Positions 26,629 to 34,796 of a stretch of DNA of 64,000 nt are shown piece after piece. This stretch comes from Cohnella herbarum (GTDB taxonomy: Bacteria; Bacillota; Bacilli; Paenibacillales; Paenibacillaceae), in NCBI RefSeq assembly GCF_012849095.1, contig NZ_CP051680.1:6382001-6446000 (forward strand), written 5' to 3'. Position 1 is the stretch's first letter, and each line of letters starts with the position of its first letter. A program made the position numbers and the translations under genes. The notes under the pieces are model-generated. The model had not been told where the DNA came from. It searched no databases and saw nothing but the letters and a program-made list of their open reading frames with translations.

Positions 26629-26953
26629 CGGTCGTATGACGTTAGAGGGATCGGGAAATGAGGCGTTAGCCGACTGCGGGCGATGAAAGCCCGCAGGCAC
26701 GTGCATGCCGATCATGCCTATTCCTACGGCGAATAACAAACGAGCGCTGCCCGGTCATGAAACGGCGAGACCTCTCCCGCCATTCCATCATCCGTTCCAA
26801 GCATAGCCGTTCATTGCCGTTATAAAGGGTTAATAGGACAGACCAATCCTGAGTCCTCTGCACACAGGCAGAGCCTTAAGCGCTATTCAATTAGCCGCGC
26901 AAGGATCTAACTCGGATGTAGTCTATCACACGTAACCCTCCATTCCTTTAAGT
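26607..26953 (-). ncRNA. Structured 5' leader of hflX, candidate attenuator or other regulatory RNA
   Basis: About 330 bases lie between a plausible start point and the leader terminator. The transcript segment from 26873-26863 (CTCTGCCTGTG) is exactly complementary over 11 bases to the 5' side of the terminator, so pairing there excludes the terminator. The same segment can instead form a local hairpin CTCTGC/GCAGAG. Between them lie further stems, including CTGCGGGC/GCCCGCAG at 26697-26674. A GGAGGG followed by GTG-TGA occurs at the 5' end. I could match none of this to a known riboswitch class or to 6S, SRP, tmRNA or RNase P. Confidence 0.5.
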
Positions 26954-26960
26954 ATGCATT

Positions 26961-26990
26961 ATTTTAACACAGCATCGAATGGTGGGTAAA
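26961..26990 (-). promoter_or_regulatory. Candidate promoter of the hflX leader
   Basis: On the minus strand, TTTACC (26990-26985) and TAAAAT (26966-26961) are separated by 18 bp. Confidence 0.4.
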
Positions 26991-27189
26991 GTTTAATAAA
27001 TCAACTTAACTGCGACAACGCCAAACTATTCGCCGTCTTTCTGGCATTTATTAATATTCCGTCGTCGTACCGGACAATTCGCGTTGATTTTAGAAGGAGC
27101 AGACGAAACGCGCCTTATCTATTCTCGTATAAAGTGAGATAATAGTTCAATGTCCTACATTACAGTATTGCAGTGAAAGGAAGTTCGAC

Positions 27190-28320
27190 GTGAATAAATC
27201 CAAAAGCCGATCGGTTCTGATGGGCATAGGTATTTTCCTGTTAGCGAAATTCAAGTGGGCGCTCGCCTTGTTGAAGTGGACGAAGTTCGGCGGCACTTTG
27301 ATTACGATGATGGTCAGTTTAGGGGCGTATGCCGCGATCTACGGATGGAAATTCGGGGTAGCTCTCGTATATTTGATCTTCATCCATGAGATGGGACATA
27401 TCGTGGCAGCTAAGCGCAAAGGAATTCCGATGTCGCCGGCGTTCTTCATACCGTTCGTAGGCGCTCTCGTCTCCATGAAAGAACGTCCGCGGGATGCGGC
27501 GACGGAAGCCTATCTGGCATACGGCGGGCCGCTCGCCGGTCTGATATCCTTCTTGCCGGCTGTCGTGCTGTACGAGACGACGAAGGAACCTTTCTGGGCG
27601 TTGGTCGTATTTCTCGGCGCGATGATCAACCTGTTTAATTTGATTCCGGTATCGCCGCTAGACGGAGGGCGAATCGTCTCCGTGCTCTCGACGAAGATCT
27701 GGCTTGCCGGATTGTTGGTGCTCGGCGTTATCGTCGCGATTTCTCCAAGCCCGCTGCTCTATATTATAATATTGATCGGATTATTCTCTTGGTGGAGCCG
27801 CGGTCGGGAAAATTATCGGGGCTCCCTGTTGGCCTACGAACGGGAGAAGTTGGAGGAGTACCTTGCGGCGATTCGGGAGTGGCCGAGCTTGACGAGCACC
27901 TGGAACGTTAAACAAGCTTTATCGTCACGATTGGAAGCCGCTAAGAAGGCGGGAGAAGGAAAGAACAAGAAATTTATTCCATTCCTTCAGGATGAAGAGA
28001 AGCTTGCCGGCGATCAAGCGACGATGGATCAACAATATGCGAGCTTAACGCTCTCCCTGATTCAGGAATGGGAGCACCAGCCGGTCATGTACGAGGAATC
28101 GGATCCTTCGAGACCGATTCCATCGCGTCTGCTAGCAGACGCGGCTGAGAAGGCGAAAGCAAGAATTCAGTTGCTGGACGAAGAGATTCAACACTACCGT
28201 ACTTATTACAAAGCCCCGGCTTCCGTGAAATGGAAAGTTCTCGTCGCGTACTTGTTATTGGCCGGCGTATTGTCCGGGTTCATGTTATACGGTCATCGGA
28301 TTATGGAGTTGTATCGATAG
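27190..28320 (+). CDS. Site-2 protease family (M50) membrane metalloprotease
   Basis: This 376-residue membrane protein has the zinc motif HEMGH at residues 66-70 within a hydrophobic helix, and NLIPVSPLDGGR near residue 150, which supplies the third ligand of the S2P family. A soluble helical region (about 205-345) and a final membrane helix follow. Such proteins cleave substrates within the membrane. It is broader than SpoIVFB or RseP and has no PDZ domain, so its substrate is unknown. The GTG start at 27190 has AAGGAAG upstream. Confidence 0.85.
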   Translation: MNKSKSRSVLMGIGIFLLAKFKWALALLKWTKFGGTLITMMVSLGAYAAIYGWKFGVALVYLIFIHEMGHIVAAKRKGIPMSPAFFIPFVGALVSMKERPRDAATEAYLAYGGPLAGLISFLPAVVLYETTKEPFWALVVFLGAMINLFNLIPVSPLDGGRIVSVLSTKIWLAGLLVLGVIVAISPSPLLYIIILIGLFSWWSRGRENYRGSLLAYEREKLEEYLAAIREWPSLTSTWNVKQALSSRLEAAKKAGEGKNKKFIPFLQDEEKLAGDQATMDQQYASLTLSLIQEWEHQPVMYEESDPSRPIPSRLLADAAEKAKARIQLLDEEIQHYRTYYKAPASVKWKVLVAYLLLAGVLSGFMLYGHRIMELYR

Positions 28321-28370
28321 TAGACGGCGCGTGAAGACGGCAAATATAAGCGGTATAGCTGGAAAAGATG

Positions 28371-28411
28371 AAGACGTTTCTCCTTTATTAAGGAGGTAGC
28401 GTCTTTTTTTT
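28371..28411 (+). terminator. Intrinsic terminator after the site-2 protease gene
   Basis: Nested stems AAGACG/CGTCTT and CTCCTT/AAGGAG are followed by a run of eight T. Confidence 0.85.
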
Positions 28412-28531
28412 GCGCGATGACGGAAATTTATTTCGAATAGTTAACTTTAGTAAATCGAATTCTGCTTTTTTGCTCCTTAAAATGAAAGAAGGTGTCGCTT
28501 AAAGGGATATTGTGCGGGAGGATGAAACAAG

Positions 28532-31500
28532 ATGTCGCGGATTAGCAAATTCGTTCTGGGATTTATTTTATTGTTGGGAAGCATGCCGATGCTTCAATCG
28601 AAAACCGTTCATGCGGCCGAATACGTAGTCACTCCGCAGATTGCCACGGGGTATTATCACAGTTTGTCTTTGACGACGGACGGAAGGGTCTGGGGTTGGG
28701 GGCAAAACACGATGGGGCAACTGGGAAACGGCTCGACCGGGGGGAGGTCGGCGCCGGTTGAAGTCGCTAATCTGGATCATGTAAAGTCGATAGCGACCGG
28801 GAATCGGAGCAGCTATGCAATTAAGGAAGACGGGACGTTATGGGCTTGGGGAATGAACGAGAACGGCCAGTTGGGCGACGGTTCGACGGAGAACCGAAAG
28901 TTGCCCGTGCAAATTACGGGAATTACGGGCGGAGTCAAGGCGATATCGACGGGGATAGGTTATCATACCCTCGCGATCGATAACGACGGCAACGTATGGG
29001 CTTGGGGGACGAACAACAGTGGACAATTGGGGGACGGAACGACGATACAACGGAACTCTCCCGTTCAGGTATCCGGTCTGAGCAACGTGGTCGCGGTCGC
29101 CGCCGGGGGCTGGCATAGTCTCGCCGTGAAGTCCGACGGAACCGTCTGGACGTGGGGGAATAACCAATACGGCGAATTGGGAGACGGAACGAAGGTCGCG
29201 AGGTCGACTCCGCAGCAGATCGGCATTAGCGGCGTAAAATCGGTTGGGGCGGGCAATAACCACAGCCTTGCGGTTAAGAACGACGGTACGGTGTGGAGCT
29301 GGGGACGAAATTATTGGGGAATGCTGGGGGATAGTTCCGGTTACGATCGGCTGACTCCGGTACAAGCCAGTTTAGTTAGCGACGTTAAAGCCGTCGTAGG
29401 CGGAGGAAACCATAGCTACGCCGTGACGAATGGCGGCAAAGTATGGGCGTGGGGGGTTAATGCCCAAGGTCAGATCGGAGACGGAACGTGGGAGTGGCGT
29501 TATACGCCGGTGGAAATCACGGCGTTGTCGGATATCGAATCATTGGGAGCAGGCGGTTTTAATGGGATCGCGATGCAAACCGACGGCACGGTATGGGGCT
29601 GGGGATTGAATTCGAGCGGCGAATTAGGAGACGGCACGACCGAGGAGCGGCGCGTGCCCGTCATTAATAAAGCCGTGCTGGATTTGACGTCTCCTACCGT
29701 AAGCGATCCGACAATTACGACTACAGATATTACGCAAACGGGGGTTACCTTATCTTGGACGCCGGCAACCGATAATCTAAGCAAGCAGAATGAACTGGAA
29801 TATCGGATCTATCGCGTTACGGGCAGCAATCCGGGAACGGTCAGCGCCATCGAATCCAGCGGAACCCCGCTCGGGGCTTACCAGGCTGATGTTTCAACGA
29901 AGCAAGTAACGGGTCTAGTCAGTGGTCAAACGTATTATTATGTGGTAATCGTGAAAGACAAAGTCGGGCAGAAAAGCGTATATCAGAAAATAAGGGTCAG
30001 GACGCTGGACGAGCCTACGTATGTCGTTTTTTACGAAGGAAACGGAAATACGCGCGGAGAGCCTCCGATCGATTCTTTCGAGTATTGGGTAGGAGAGTGG
30101 GCTACCGTTCTGGGAAACCTAGACGGCCTTGAAAAGTCGGGTTTCGCTTTCGAGGGTTGGAATACGAGGGCAGACGGCAGCGGCGATACCTATCTTCCCG
30201 GGGACACGCTCGTGATGCCTGCGTCCGACGTGACTTTATTCGCCCACTGGAGGGTTTTGCCCGATATTGAGGCACCGCTGGTTGTCGAATACTCGCCGCC
30301 GTCCAACGCCGTGAACGTATCCGCGAATGCGCCATTAGGGTTGGAATTCAACGAGCCAGTGACGGCGGTGCCAGGGAAATCAATCACGGTCTCGAGAACG
30401 GACGGCAGTTGGCAAGAGACGTTATCCGTCACGGATGCTTCTAAGGTTGCGGTCGCGGGAGACAAAGTGAGTTTGCTGCTATCCGTACCGTTGCAACTAT
30501 CGGCCGAATACGCGATCCGTATCGACCCGGGCGCGTTCGATGACGTTGCAGGCAACGCCTATGCCGGGATCTCGGACGATACGACATGGACGTTCGTTAC
30601 CGAAGCTGAGCCCGTCGATCCTCCCGGGGATGACGCGACTCTTGCTTCGATGAGCCTGTCGGTCGCTAGCGGAGCATCGGTTCCGTTAAGTCCGGCGTTC
30701 GCTAGGGCTGAAACGGACTATTCCGTTAGCGTGACGAATACCGTATCTTCGGTGTCGGTTACGGCTGCGACTTACGATGTCAAGGCAAGCGTAACAGTTA
30801 GCGTCTACGGTAATTCAGGCTTGCTCACATCTGGGCCGCACCGGGTGACGAATGGAGTGCCAAGCGAGGGGCTTCCATTGGAAGTAGGGAATAACAGGAT
30901 CGAACTGAACGTCACCGCGGAGAACGGGGCGTTAACGAAGTATGTTGTCCAAGTGGTAAGGGAAAGCGCGCCGGTTTATCCGGGCGAGAGCGGCGATTCG
31001 ACGCTCGAATCCTTGGTCTTATGGAATGGAGCTTCCGTTCCATTTAGCCCAGCGTTCTCTCGGGGCCAAACGGCCTATAAGGCCGAAGTGGGATATAACG
31101 TATCGTCGGTATCGGTTACGGCTGCGACTTACGATGCCAAGGCAAGCGTAACCGCCAGCGTCTATGGCAACTCAGGCTTGCTCACGTCTGGGCCGCACGA
31201 GGTGACGAATGGAGTGCCGAGCGAGTCGTTTCCCTTGGAAGTAGGGAATAACAGGATCGAACTGAACGTCACCGCGGAGAACGGGGCGCTAACGAAGTAT
31301 GTTGTCCAATTGGTAAGGGCAAGGGAAAGCGCTTCGGGTGTTCCAGACGGCGGCGGTACGGTAACCGATCCGAAGCCCCCGGCAGCCGAGTCGAATTTGA
31401 AGGCGACCGTCGGCGGTTATTCTTTGACCGAATTCCTAACCGTCAAGCGGACGGCGTCCGGAACAGGTCGCGTCAAGCTGACGGCTTCCATCGAAGCCGG

Positions 31501-32626
31501 ATCGCTGCTTGCAAGGCTTGCCCGCGAACCGGATCGGTCCCGTCTCGTGATCGAGGCGGACAAGTCCGATACCGACGCGGTTCTGGAGTTGACCGGTAAA
31601 GTGGTTCAAGAGATGGCCAAGAAAGGTTCGATTCTCGAGATTCGGACGCCTTACGGAGGTTACGAATTGCCCGCGGCCGCAATTGATTTGGAACGGCTGT
31701 CGCGGCTCTTCGACGGGAGGTCCCTCGACGAAGCGATTATCGCGATCTCGATCTCTCAAGCCGAGGCGAGGCGCGCCGGGAACGTACCGGTCGTCGGAAT
31801 CCCGGTCGGGTTCGCGGTGTCCGTATCGTACGGAGGCGTTACGAAAGAAGCAGACCATTTCAGCGTATTCGTGGAACGTTATCTCCCGCTTCCTTCCGGC
31901 ATCCGTCCGGACGAGATTTCGACTGCCGTCGTTTTGGAGGAGGGTGGCTCCGTTCGCCACGTGCCTACCCGGATGGAAGAGAGATACGGGAAACCCGTCG
32001 CCGTCGCAAACAGTCTTACGAACAGCGTCTACGCGCTAGTCCGTTATTCCGGGGCGTTCTCCGATGTGGACAACCATTGGGCGAAAAAAGAAGCGAACGA
32101 TCTAGCTTCCCGTTTGATTCTTCAGGGAAGCGGCGACGGGCGATTCCTTCCCGCGACTTCGGTCACTCGAGCGGAATTCGTCGCGATGCTCGTAAGGGCA
32201 TTAGGCATATCCGATCCAGACGGGAATTCCGGCTACGCGGATGTTGCTCCAGGCGCTTGGTACGCTGGAGCCGCGGCTCAAGCCGCACGATTCGGGATCG
32301 CGGAAGGGGATGCTAAGGGGAATTTCCGTCCGTCCGCGACGATTACCCGGGAAGAGGCGGCGGTCATGCTTGCCAGAGCCATGGATCTGACCGGCTTGAC
32401 TCAACATAAGGAAAAGTCGGAAGCGTCCGCGGCGATAACGTTGGCGAAATTCGGGGATGCCGCCGACGTAAGCGGCTGGGCGAGGCAATCGGTAGCGCTT
32501 AACGTCGAGGAAGGACTACTCCAGGGGAACCGTTCGTCGGCGCTATTGCCGAAGAATACGTTGACCCGCGCGGAGACGGCGGTCATCGTTAGCCGATTGC
32601 TGCGTCGGTCCGGATTGATAGATTGA
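28532..32626 (+). CDS. Large cell-surface protein: RCC1 beta-propeller, FN3/Ig-like modules and SLH anchors
   Basis: This 1364-residue secreted protein has a signal peptide (about 1-28, ending VHA). Seven RCC1 repeats (about 35-385) of the type HSLAVKSDGTVWTWGNNQYGELGDGT make a complete seven-bladed propeller. Then come a fibronectin type III-like domain (about 390-490), a Listeria/Flg_new-type repeat ending FEGWNTRADGSG..LFAHW (about 492-568), a Big_5-like domain (about 574-685) and two cadherin-like beta-sandwich repeats (about 695-930). A further domain (about 945-1160) leads to three SLH domains (about 1173-1364) that bind cell-wall polysaccharide. It is probably a displayed adhesin or interaction scaffold. 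No enzyme motif is visible. The two cadherin-like repeats are near-identical. Confidence 0.92.
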   Translation: MSRISKFVLGFILLLGSMPMLQSKTVHAAEYVVTPQIATGYYHSLSLTTDGRVWGWGQNTMGQLGNGSTGGRSAPVEVANLDHVKSIATGNRSSYAIKEDGTLWAWGMNENGQLGDGSTENRKLPVQITGITGGVKAISTGIGYHTLAIDNDGNVWAWGTNNSGQLGDGTTIQRNSPVQVSGLSNVVAVAAGGWHSLAVKSDGTVWTWGNNQYGELGDGTKVARSTPQQIGISGVKSVGAGNNHSLAVKNDGTVWSWGRNYWGMLGDSSGYDRLTPVQASLVSDVKAVVGGGNHSYAVTNGGKVWAWGVNAQGQIGDGTWEWRYTPVEITALSDIESLGAGGFNGIAMQTDGTVWGWGLNSSGELGDGTTEERRVPVINKAVLDLTSPTVSDPTITTTDITQTGVTLSWTPATDNLSKQNELEYRIYRVTGSNPGTVSAIESSGTPLGAYQADVSTKQVTGLVSGQTYYYVVIVKDKVGQKSVYQKIRVRTLDEPTYVVFYEGNGNTRGEPPIDSFEYWVGEWATVLGNLDGLEKSGFAFEGWNTRADGSGDTYLPGDTLVMPASDVTLFAHWRVLPDIEAPLVVEYSPPSNAVNVSANAPLGLEFNEPVTAVPGKSITVSRTDGSWQETLSVTDASKVAVAGDKVSLLLSVPLQLSAEYAIRIDPGAFDDVAGNAYAGISDDTTWTFVTEAEPVDPPGDDATLASMSLSVASGASVPLSPAFARAETDYSVSVTNTVSSVSVTAATYDVKASVTVSVYGNSGLLTSGPHRVTNGVPSEGLPLEVGNNRIELNVTAENGALTKYVVQVVRESAPVYPGESGDSTLESLVLWNGASVPFSPAFSRGQTAYKAEVGYNVSSVSVTAATYDAKASVTASVYGNSGLLTSGPHEVTNGVPSESFPLEVGNNRIELNVTAENGALTKYVVQLVRARESASGVPDGGGTVTDPKPPAAESNLKATVGGYSLTEFLTVKRTASGTGRVKLTASIEAGSLLARLAREPDRSRLVIEADKSDTDAVLELTGKVVQEMAKKGSILEIRTPYGGYELPAAAIDLERLSRLFDGRSLDEAIIAISISQAEARRAGNVPVVGIPVGFAVSVSYGGVTKEADHFSVFVERYLPLPSGIRPDEISTAVVLEEGGSVRHVPTRMEERYGKPVAVANSLTNSVYALVRYSGAFSDVDNHWAKKEANDLASRLILQGSGDGRFLPATSVTRAEFVAMLVRALGISDPDGNSGYADVAPGAWYAGAAAQAARFGIAEGDAKGNFRPSATITREEAAVMLARAMDLTGLTQHKEKSEASAAITLAKFGDAADVSGWARQSVALNVEEGLLQGNRSSALLPKNTLTRAETAVIVSRLLRRSGLID
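30743..31320 (+). repeat. Recent 357-bp internal duplication in the RCC1/SLH gene
   Basis: The stretch beginning TCGGTTACGGCTGCGACTTA recurs 357 bp (119 codons) later with only scattered changes, continuing through the AACGGGGC.TAACGAAGTATG segment. Confidence 0.75.
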
Positions 32627-32640
32627 TATAAGCAGATAGA

Positions 32641-32678
32641 GAAGCCGCGCTAGGTGTTTATACCTATAGTGCGGCTTC
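32641..32678 (+). terminator. Hairpin after the RCC1/SLH gene, probable terminator
   Basis: GAAGCCGC/GCGGCTTC encloses a second stem CTAGGT/ACCTATAG. No T run follows, so termination efficiency is uncertain. Confidence 0.5.
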
Positions 32679-32811
32679 TAACGTTATAATCGGGCTGTAT
32701 ACTGGGTCTATTTGCCAACCTTTAAGGAGACGTCCCGTTGTTCAGATGTTACAATAGCATTAATCACAAAGTCGCGGTTGAGGCTGAAGACGGACTCCAG
32801 GGTGGGCTACG

Positions 32812-33012
32812 ATGGAACTGATTAATTGCGGCAGGTGCGGGAAGTTGCAGGTACAAAGGCCGGATACGCTGTGCAAGGACTGCCAACAAATTTACATTTT
32901 CGAGGCATCGGTCGTCAAAGATTACATCAAGAACAATCCCGGCGCGTCCTTGATGGATGTCGTCCAGCATACCGGCTATTCGTTGCGATGGGTCAAAGAA
33001 ATCTTAAAGTAG
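32812..33012 (+). CDS. Small zinc-ribbon protein (YvyF-like)
   Basis: This 66-residue protein opens with a zinc-binding pair CGRCGK and CKDC (residues 6-9 and about 21-24). A short helical C-terminus, HTGYSLRWVKEILK, resembles a minimal helix-turn-helix. The layout resembles YvyF, a small protein found in flagellar operons of Bacillota, although no flagellar genes are nearby. GGGTGG precedes the ATG. It is probably co-transcribed with the acetyltransferase gene 50 bp downstream. Confidence 0.65.
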   Translation: MELINCGRCGKLQVQRPDTLCKDCQQIYIFEASVVKDYIKNNPGASLMDVVQHTGYSLRWVKEILK

Positions 33013-33062
33013 CGATCAAACTCGCCTTCCGTGGGTAAATCATCATAGGGAGGTGTTGCGAT

Positions 33063-33422
33063 ATGAACGTTAACGAACTTCATCCGAACGAATCTGGCGA
33101 GGTCGAGCCTAACGCCCAAGAACGCGAACGGGCCGACTCGCAAGTGGAAATCCGGAAACAAGGCACGAGTTTCGTCGTTCTGGGAGTCGGCGGACAAGTC
33201 GGCGAGATTACTTATAGGTTAGCCGACGTGGATACGTGGGTTATCGACCATACGTTTCTCGATCCTCGCTACCGGGGAGGCAATATCGCGCGGAAACTAC
33301 TGGATATTGTCGTCGAAGAGGCTCGCGCGGAAGGGAAGAAAATTATCCCGTCATGCTCTTATGCGCTGACGCAATTCAAGCGTAACTCGGAATACGCGGA
33401 CGTATGGGAAAAGAGAGCGTAG
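33063..33422 (+). CDS. GNAT N-acetyltransferase (YjdJ-type)
   Basis: This 119-residue protein has a charged N-terminal extension (1-30) and a short GNAT fold. The acetyl-CoA loop is DPRYRGGNIARKLLDIVVEEARAEG written as R-G-G-N-I-A, and the C-terminus is the YjdJ-type IIPSCSYALTQFKRN. It probably acetylates a small molecule or protein amine. GGAGGTG precedes the ATG. It ends at a terminator. Confidence 0.8.
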   Translation: MNVNELHPNESGEVEPNAQERERADSQVEIRKQGTSFVVLGVGGQVGEITYRLADVDTWVIDHTFLDPRYRGGNIARKLLDIVVEEARAEGKKIIPSCSYALTQFKRNSEYADVWEKRA

Positions 33423-33433
33423 AACCAAATCGG

Positions 33434-33465
33434 AAAGCCCTCGATCGAATGCGATCGGGGGCTTT
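33434..33465 (+). terminator. Intrinsic terminator between convergent genes
   Basis: AAAGCCC plus TCGATCG pair with CGATCGGGGGCTTT around a 4-base loop. It lies between the acetyltransferase and AhpD-like genes. Confidence 0.7.
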
Positions 33466-33473
33466 GGCTTATT

Positions 33474-33875
33474 CTAGCATAAGCATTCGGGGTCGGACGG
33501 AGAGGAAGCCGGCCCAGATTTCGAAGATTCCGCCGCCGTCGGGCCGTCTTGCTGATCGAATGCGATCAGCGCATGCGTGGCGTGGCTCAGAATCGCTCCG
33601 GCTCGCGTCGTGGCAGCGACGAGCACGGCTTCGACGATTTCCTCCGGCGTGCCTCCGAGCATTTTGTACTTCTTGACATGCGTATCGATGCAGTAGGGGC
33701 AGCCCGTGACATGAGCGACGGCAACGGCGATCAATTCTTTCGTTCGCGGAGGAAGCGCCTCTGCTGTGTGGTAGACGTCTTTCTCGAACGCAAGGAACGA
33801 AGCGGCGGCTTGAGGGGCAAGGCGAATCAACTCGGGAATCCGTTCTAGGTTGGCAGGAGAATAGTAAGGTTTCAT
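33474..33875 (-). CDS. Carboxymuconolactone decarboxylase/AhpD-like protein
   Basis: This 133-residue all-helical protein has the AhpD active site C59-x-x-C62-x-x-x-H66 (CPYCIDTH), with the proton-relay glutamate 12 residues earlier (E47), the same spacing as in AhpD. It probably works as a thiol peroxidase or disulfide reductase in oxidative or nitrosative stress. It lies 68 bp downstream of a Crp/Fnr regulator gene on the same strand, so the two probably form an operon. The last 30 residues are Ser/Pro-rich and probably disordered. Confidence 0.85.
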   Translation of the reverse strand: MKPYYSPANLERIPELIRLAPQAAASFLAFEKDVYHTAEALPPRTKELIAVAVAHVTGCPYCIDTHVKKYKMLGGTPEEIVEAVLVAATTRAGAILSHATHALIAFDQQDGPTAAESSKSGPASSPSDPECLC

Positions 33876-33943
33876 GGTTATCCTTCCTTTCGATTATGAA
33901 TCTAATAACGATTCTACGAAAGGGAAGACCGAAAGACCGTGAC

Positions 33944-34624
33944 TTAGTCACGAAGACGCTCGGCGATGCGATGCAGAAGTTCTCTGCGAAGGAGGGTGAT
34001 TCGACCTCTCTGCAAGAGAACCGCGCCTTGGGCGGCGAAAGCTTTCAGCGTTCGGGAGACGACTTCGCGGGCCGTGCCGAGCTCGGCTGCGATGAGGTCG
34101 TGCGTGATCTCAAGGGTCGCAGGTTCTCGCGCGGATAGACGGACGAGCAGGAAGTCCGCCAAGCGAACCGGGATAGGTTGGAACGCGACCTTCTCGATCA
34201 GCGTCGTAACGTCGGCGATCCGGCCCATGATTTGTTTGTAGACGAACTGCCGGACAGGCCGAATCTCGTCGATCCAGTTCTTGAATTCAGGAAGGGAAAT
34301 CATGAGGACTTCCGTCGGCATCTCGATCGATACGGATGCCTCGTATTCCGTTTCGCCGAGGATGCTTGCCATCATCAGCGCGCAGCATTGGCCCCCGAAG
34401 ACGCGGTAAAGGGTAATTTCTCTTCCCGATTCGGGACATATTTTGAAGATACGCACTCCCCCGCTCACGATAAAAAGCGCATGCTCGAGAAGATGGCCTT
34501 CCCGAACGGGATGTGGAGTAGAGGGGGTTGCAGAGACGAGTTCGGCATGTTTCCATAGCGCGTCGGGCACGGAGGAGAAGCAAGGGAAAAGACCGCGAAC
34601 CCGCGAAACGAGCGGATCATCCAT
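33944..34624 (-). CDS. Crp/Fnr family transcriptional regulator
   Basis: This 226-residue protein has an N-terminal cyclic-nucleotide-binding-type beta barrel (about 10-125), a dimer helix and a C-terminal Crp helix-turn-helix (about 165-215; ELGTAREVVSRTLKAF). The frame extends to 34768, but AAAGGAG nine bases upstream marks the ATG at 34624. It has four cysteines in the sensor domain (C15, C63 and the pair C80-C81), which could give redox, NO or Fe-S sensing. It is probably co-transcribed with the AhpD-like gene and is divergent from the P450 gene. Confidence 0.88.
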   Translation of the reverse strand: MDDPLVSRVRGLFPCFSSVPDALWKHAELVSATPSTPHPVREGHLLEHALFIVSGGVRIFKICPESGREITLYRVFGGQCCALMMASILGETEYEASVSIEMPTEVLMISLPEFKNWIDEIRPVRQFVYKQIMGRIADVTTLIEKVAFQPIPVRLADFLLVRLSAREPATLEITHDLIAAELGTAREVVSRTLKAFAAQGAVLLQRGRITLLRRELLHRIAERLRD

Positions 34625-34749
34625 AAGGTTTACTCCTTTAAGGCGATTAACGATTAGCGACGTTAGATGTCTATAGATATTCCATTTTCGAAAGCGAGAT
34701 TCCTTCTTCGCAGCGTGTAGCCCGAAGATGAACGCAAGCTGGCATCCTC

Positions 34750-34781
34750 CTATCGGAAAATGATACACTTTTCCTAGATAG
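34750..34781. promoter_or_regulatory. Interrupted palindrome upstream of the P450 gene
   Basis: CTATC-GGAAAA and TTTTCC-TA-GATAG are complementary around an 8-base centre. It lies just before the ribosome binding site of the P450 gene in the region shared with the Crp/Fnr gene, so it may be an operator or a leader hairpin. Confidence 0.4.
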
Positions 34782-34796
34782 GAAGGGGGAAACGAG

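Noticed and set aside
26539..26863. Two frames of about 65 codons on the minus strand in the hflX leader
   Set aside because: They overlap the terminator and strong stems, lack good ribosome binding sites and show no recognisable motif. A shorter regulatory upstream frame remains possible.
26607..26873. hflX leader as a T-box, 6S RNA, SRP RNA, tmRNA or RNase P RNA
   Set aside because: The T-box GGTGGNACCGCG sequence and the conserved cores of the other RNAs are absent on either strand as far as I can see.
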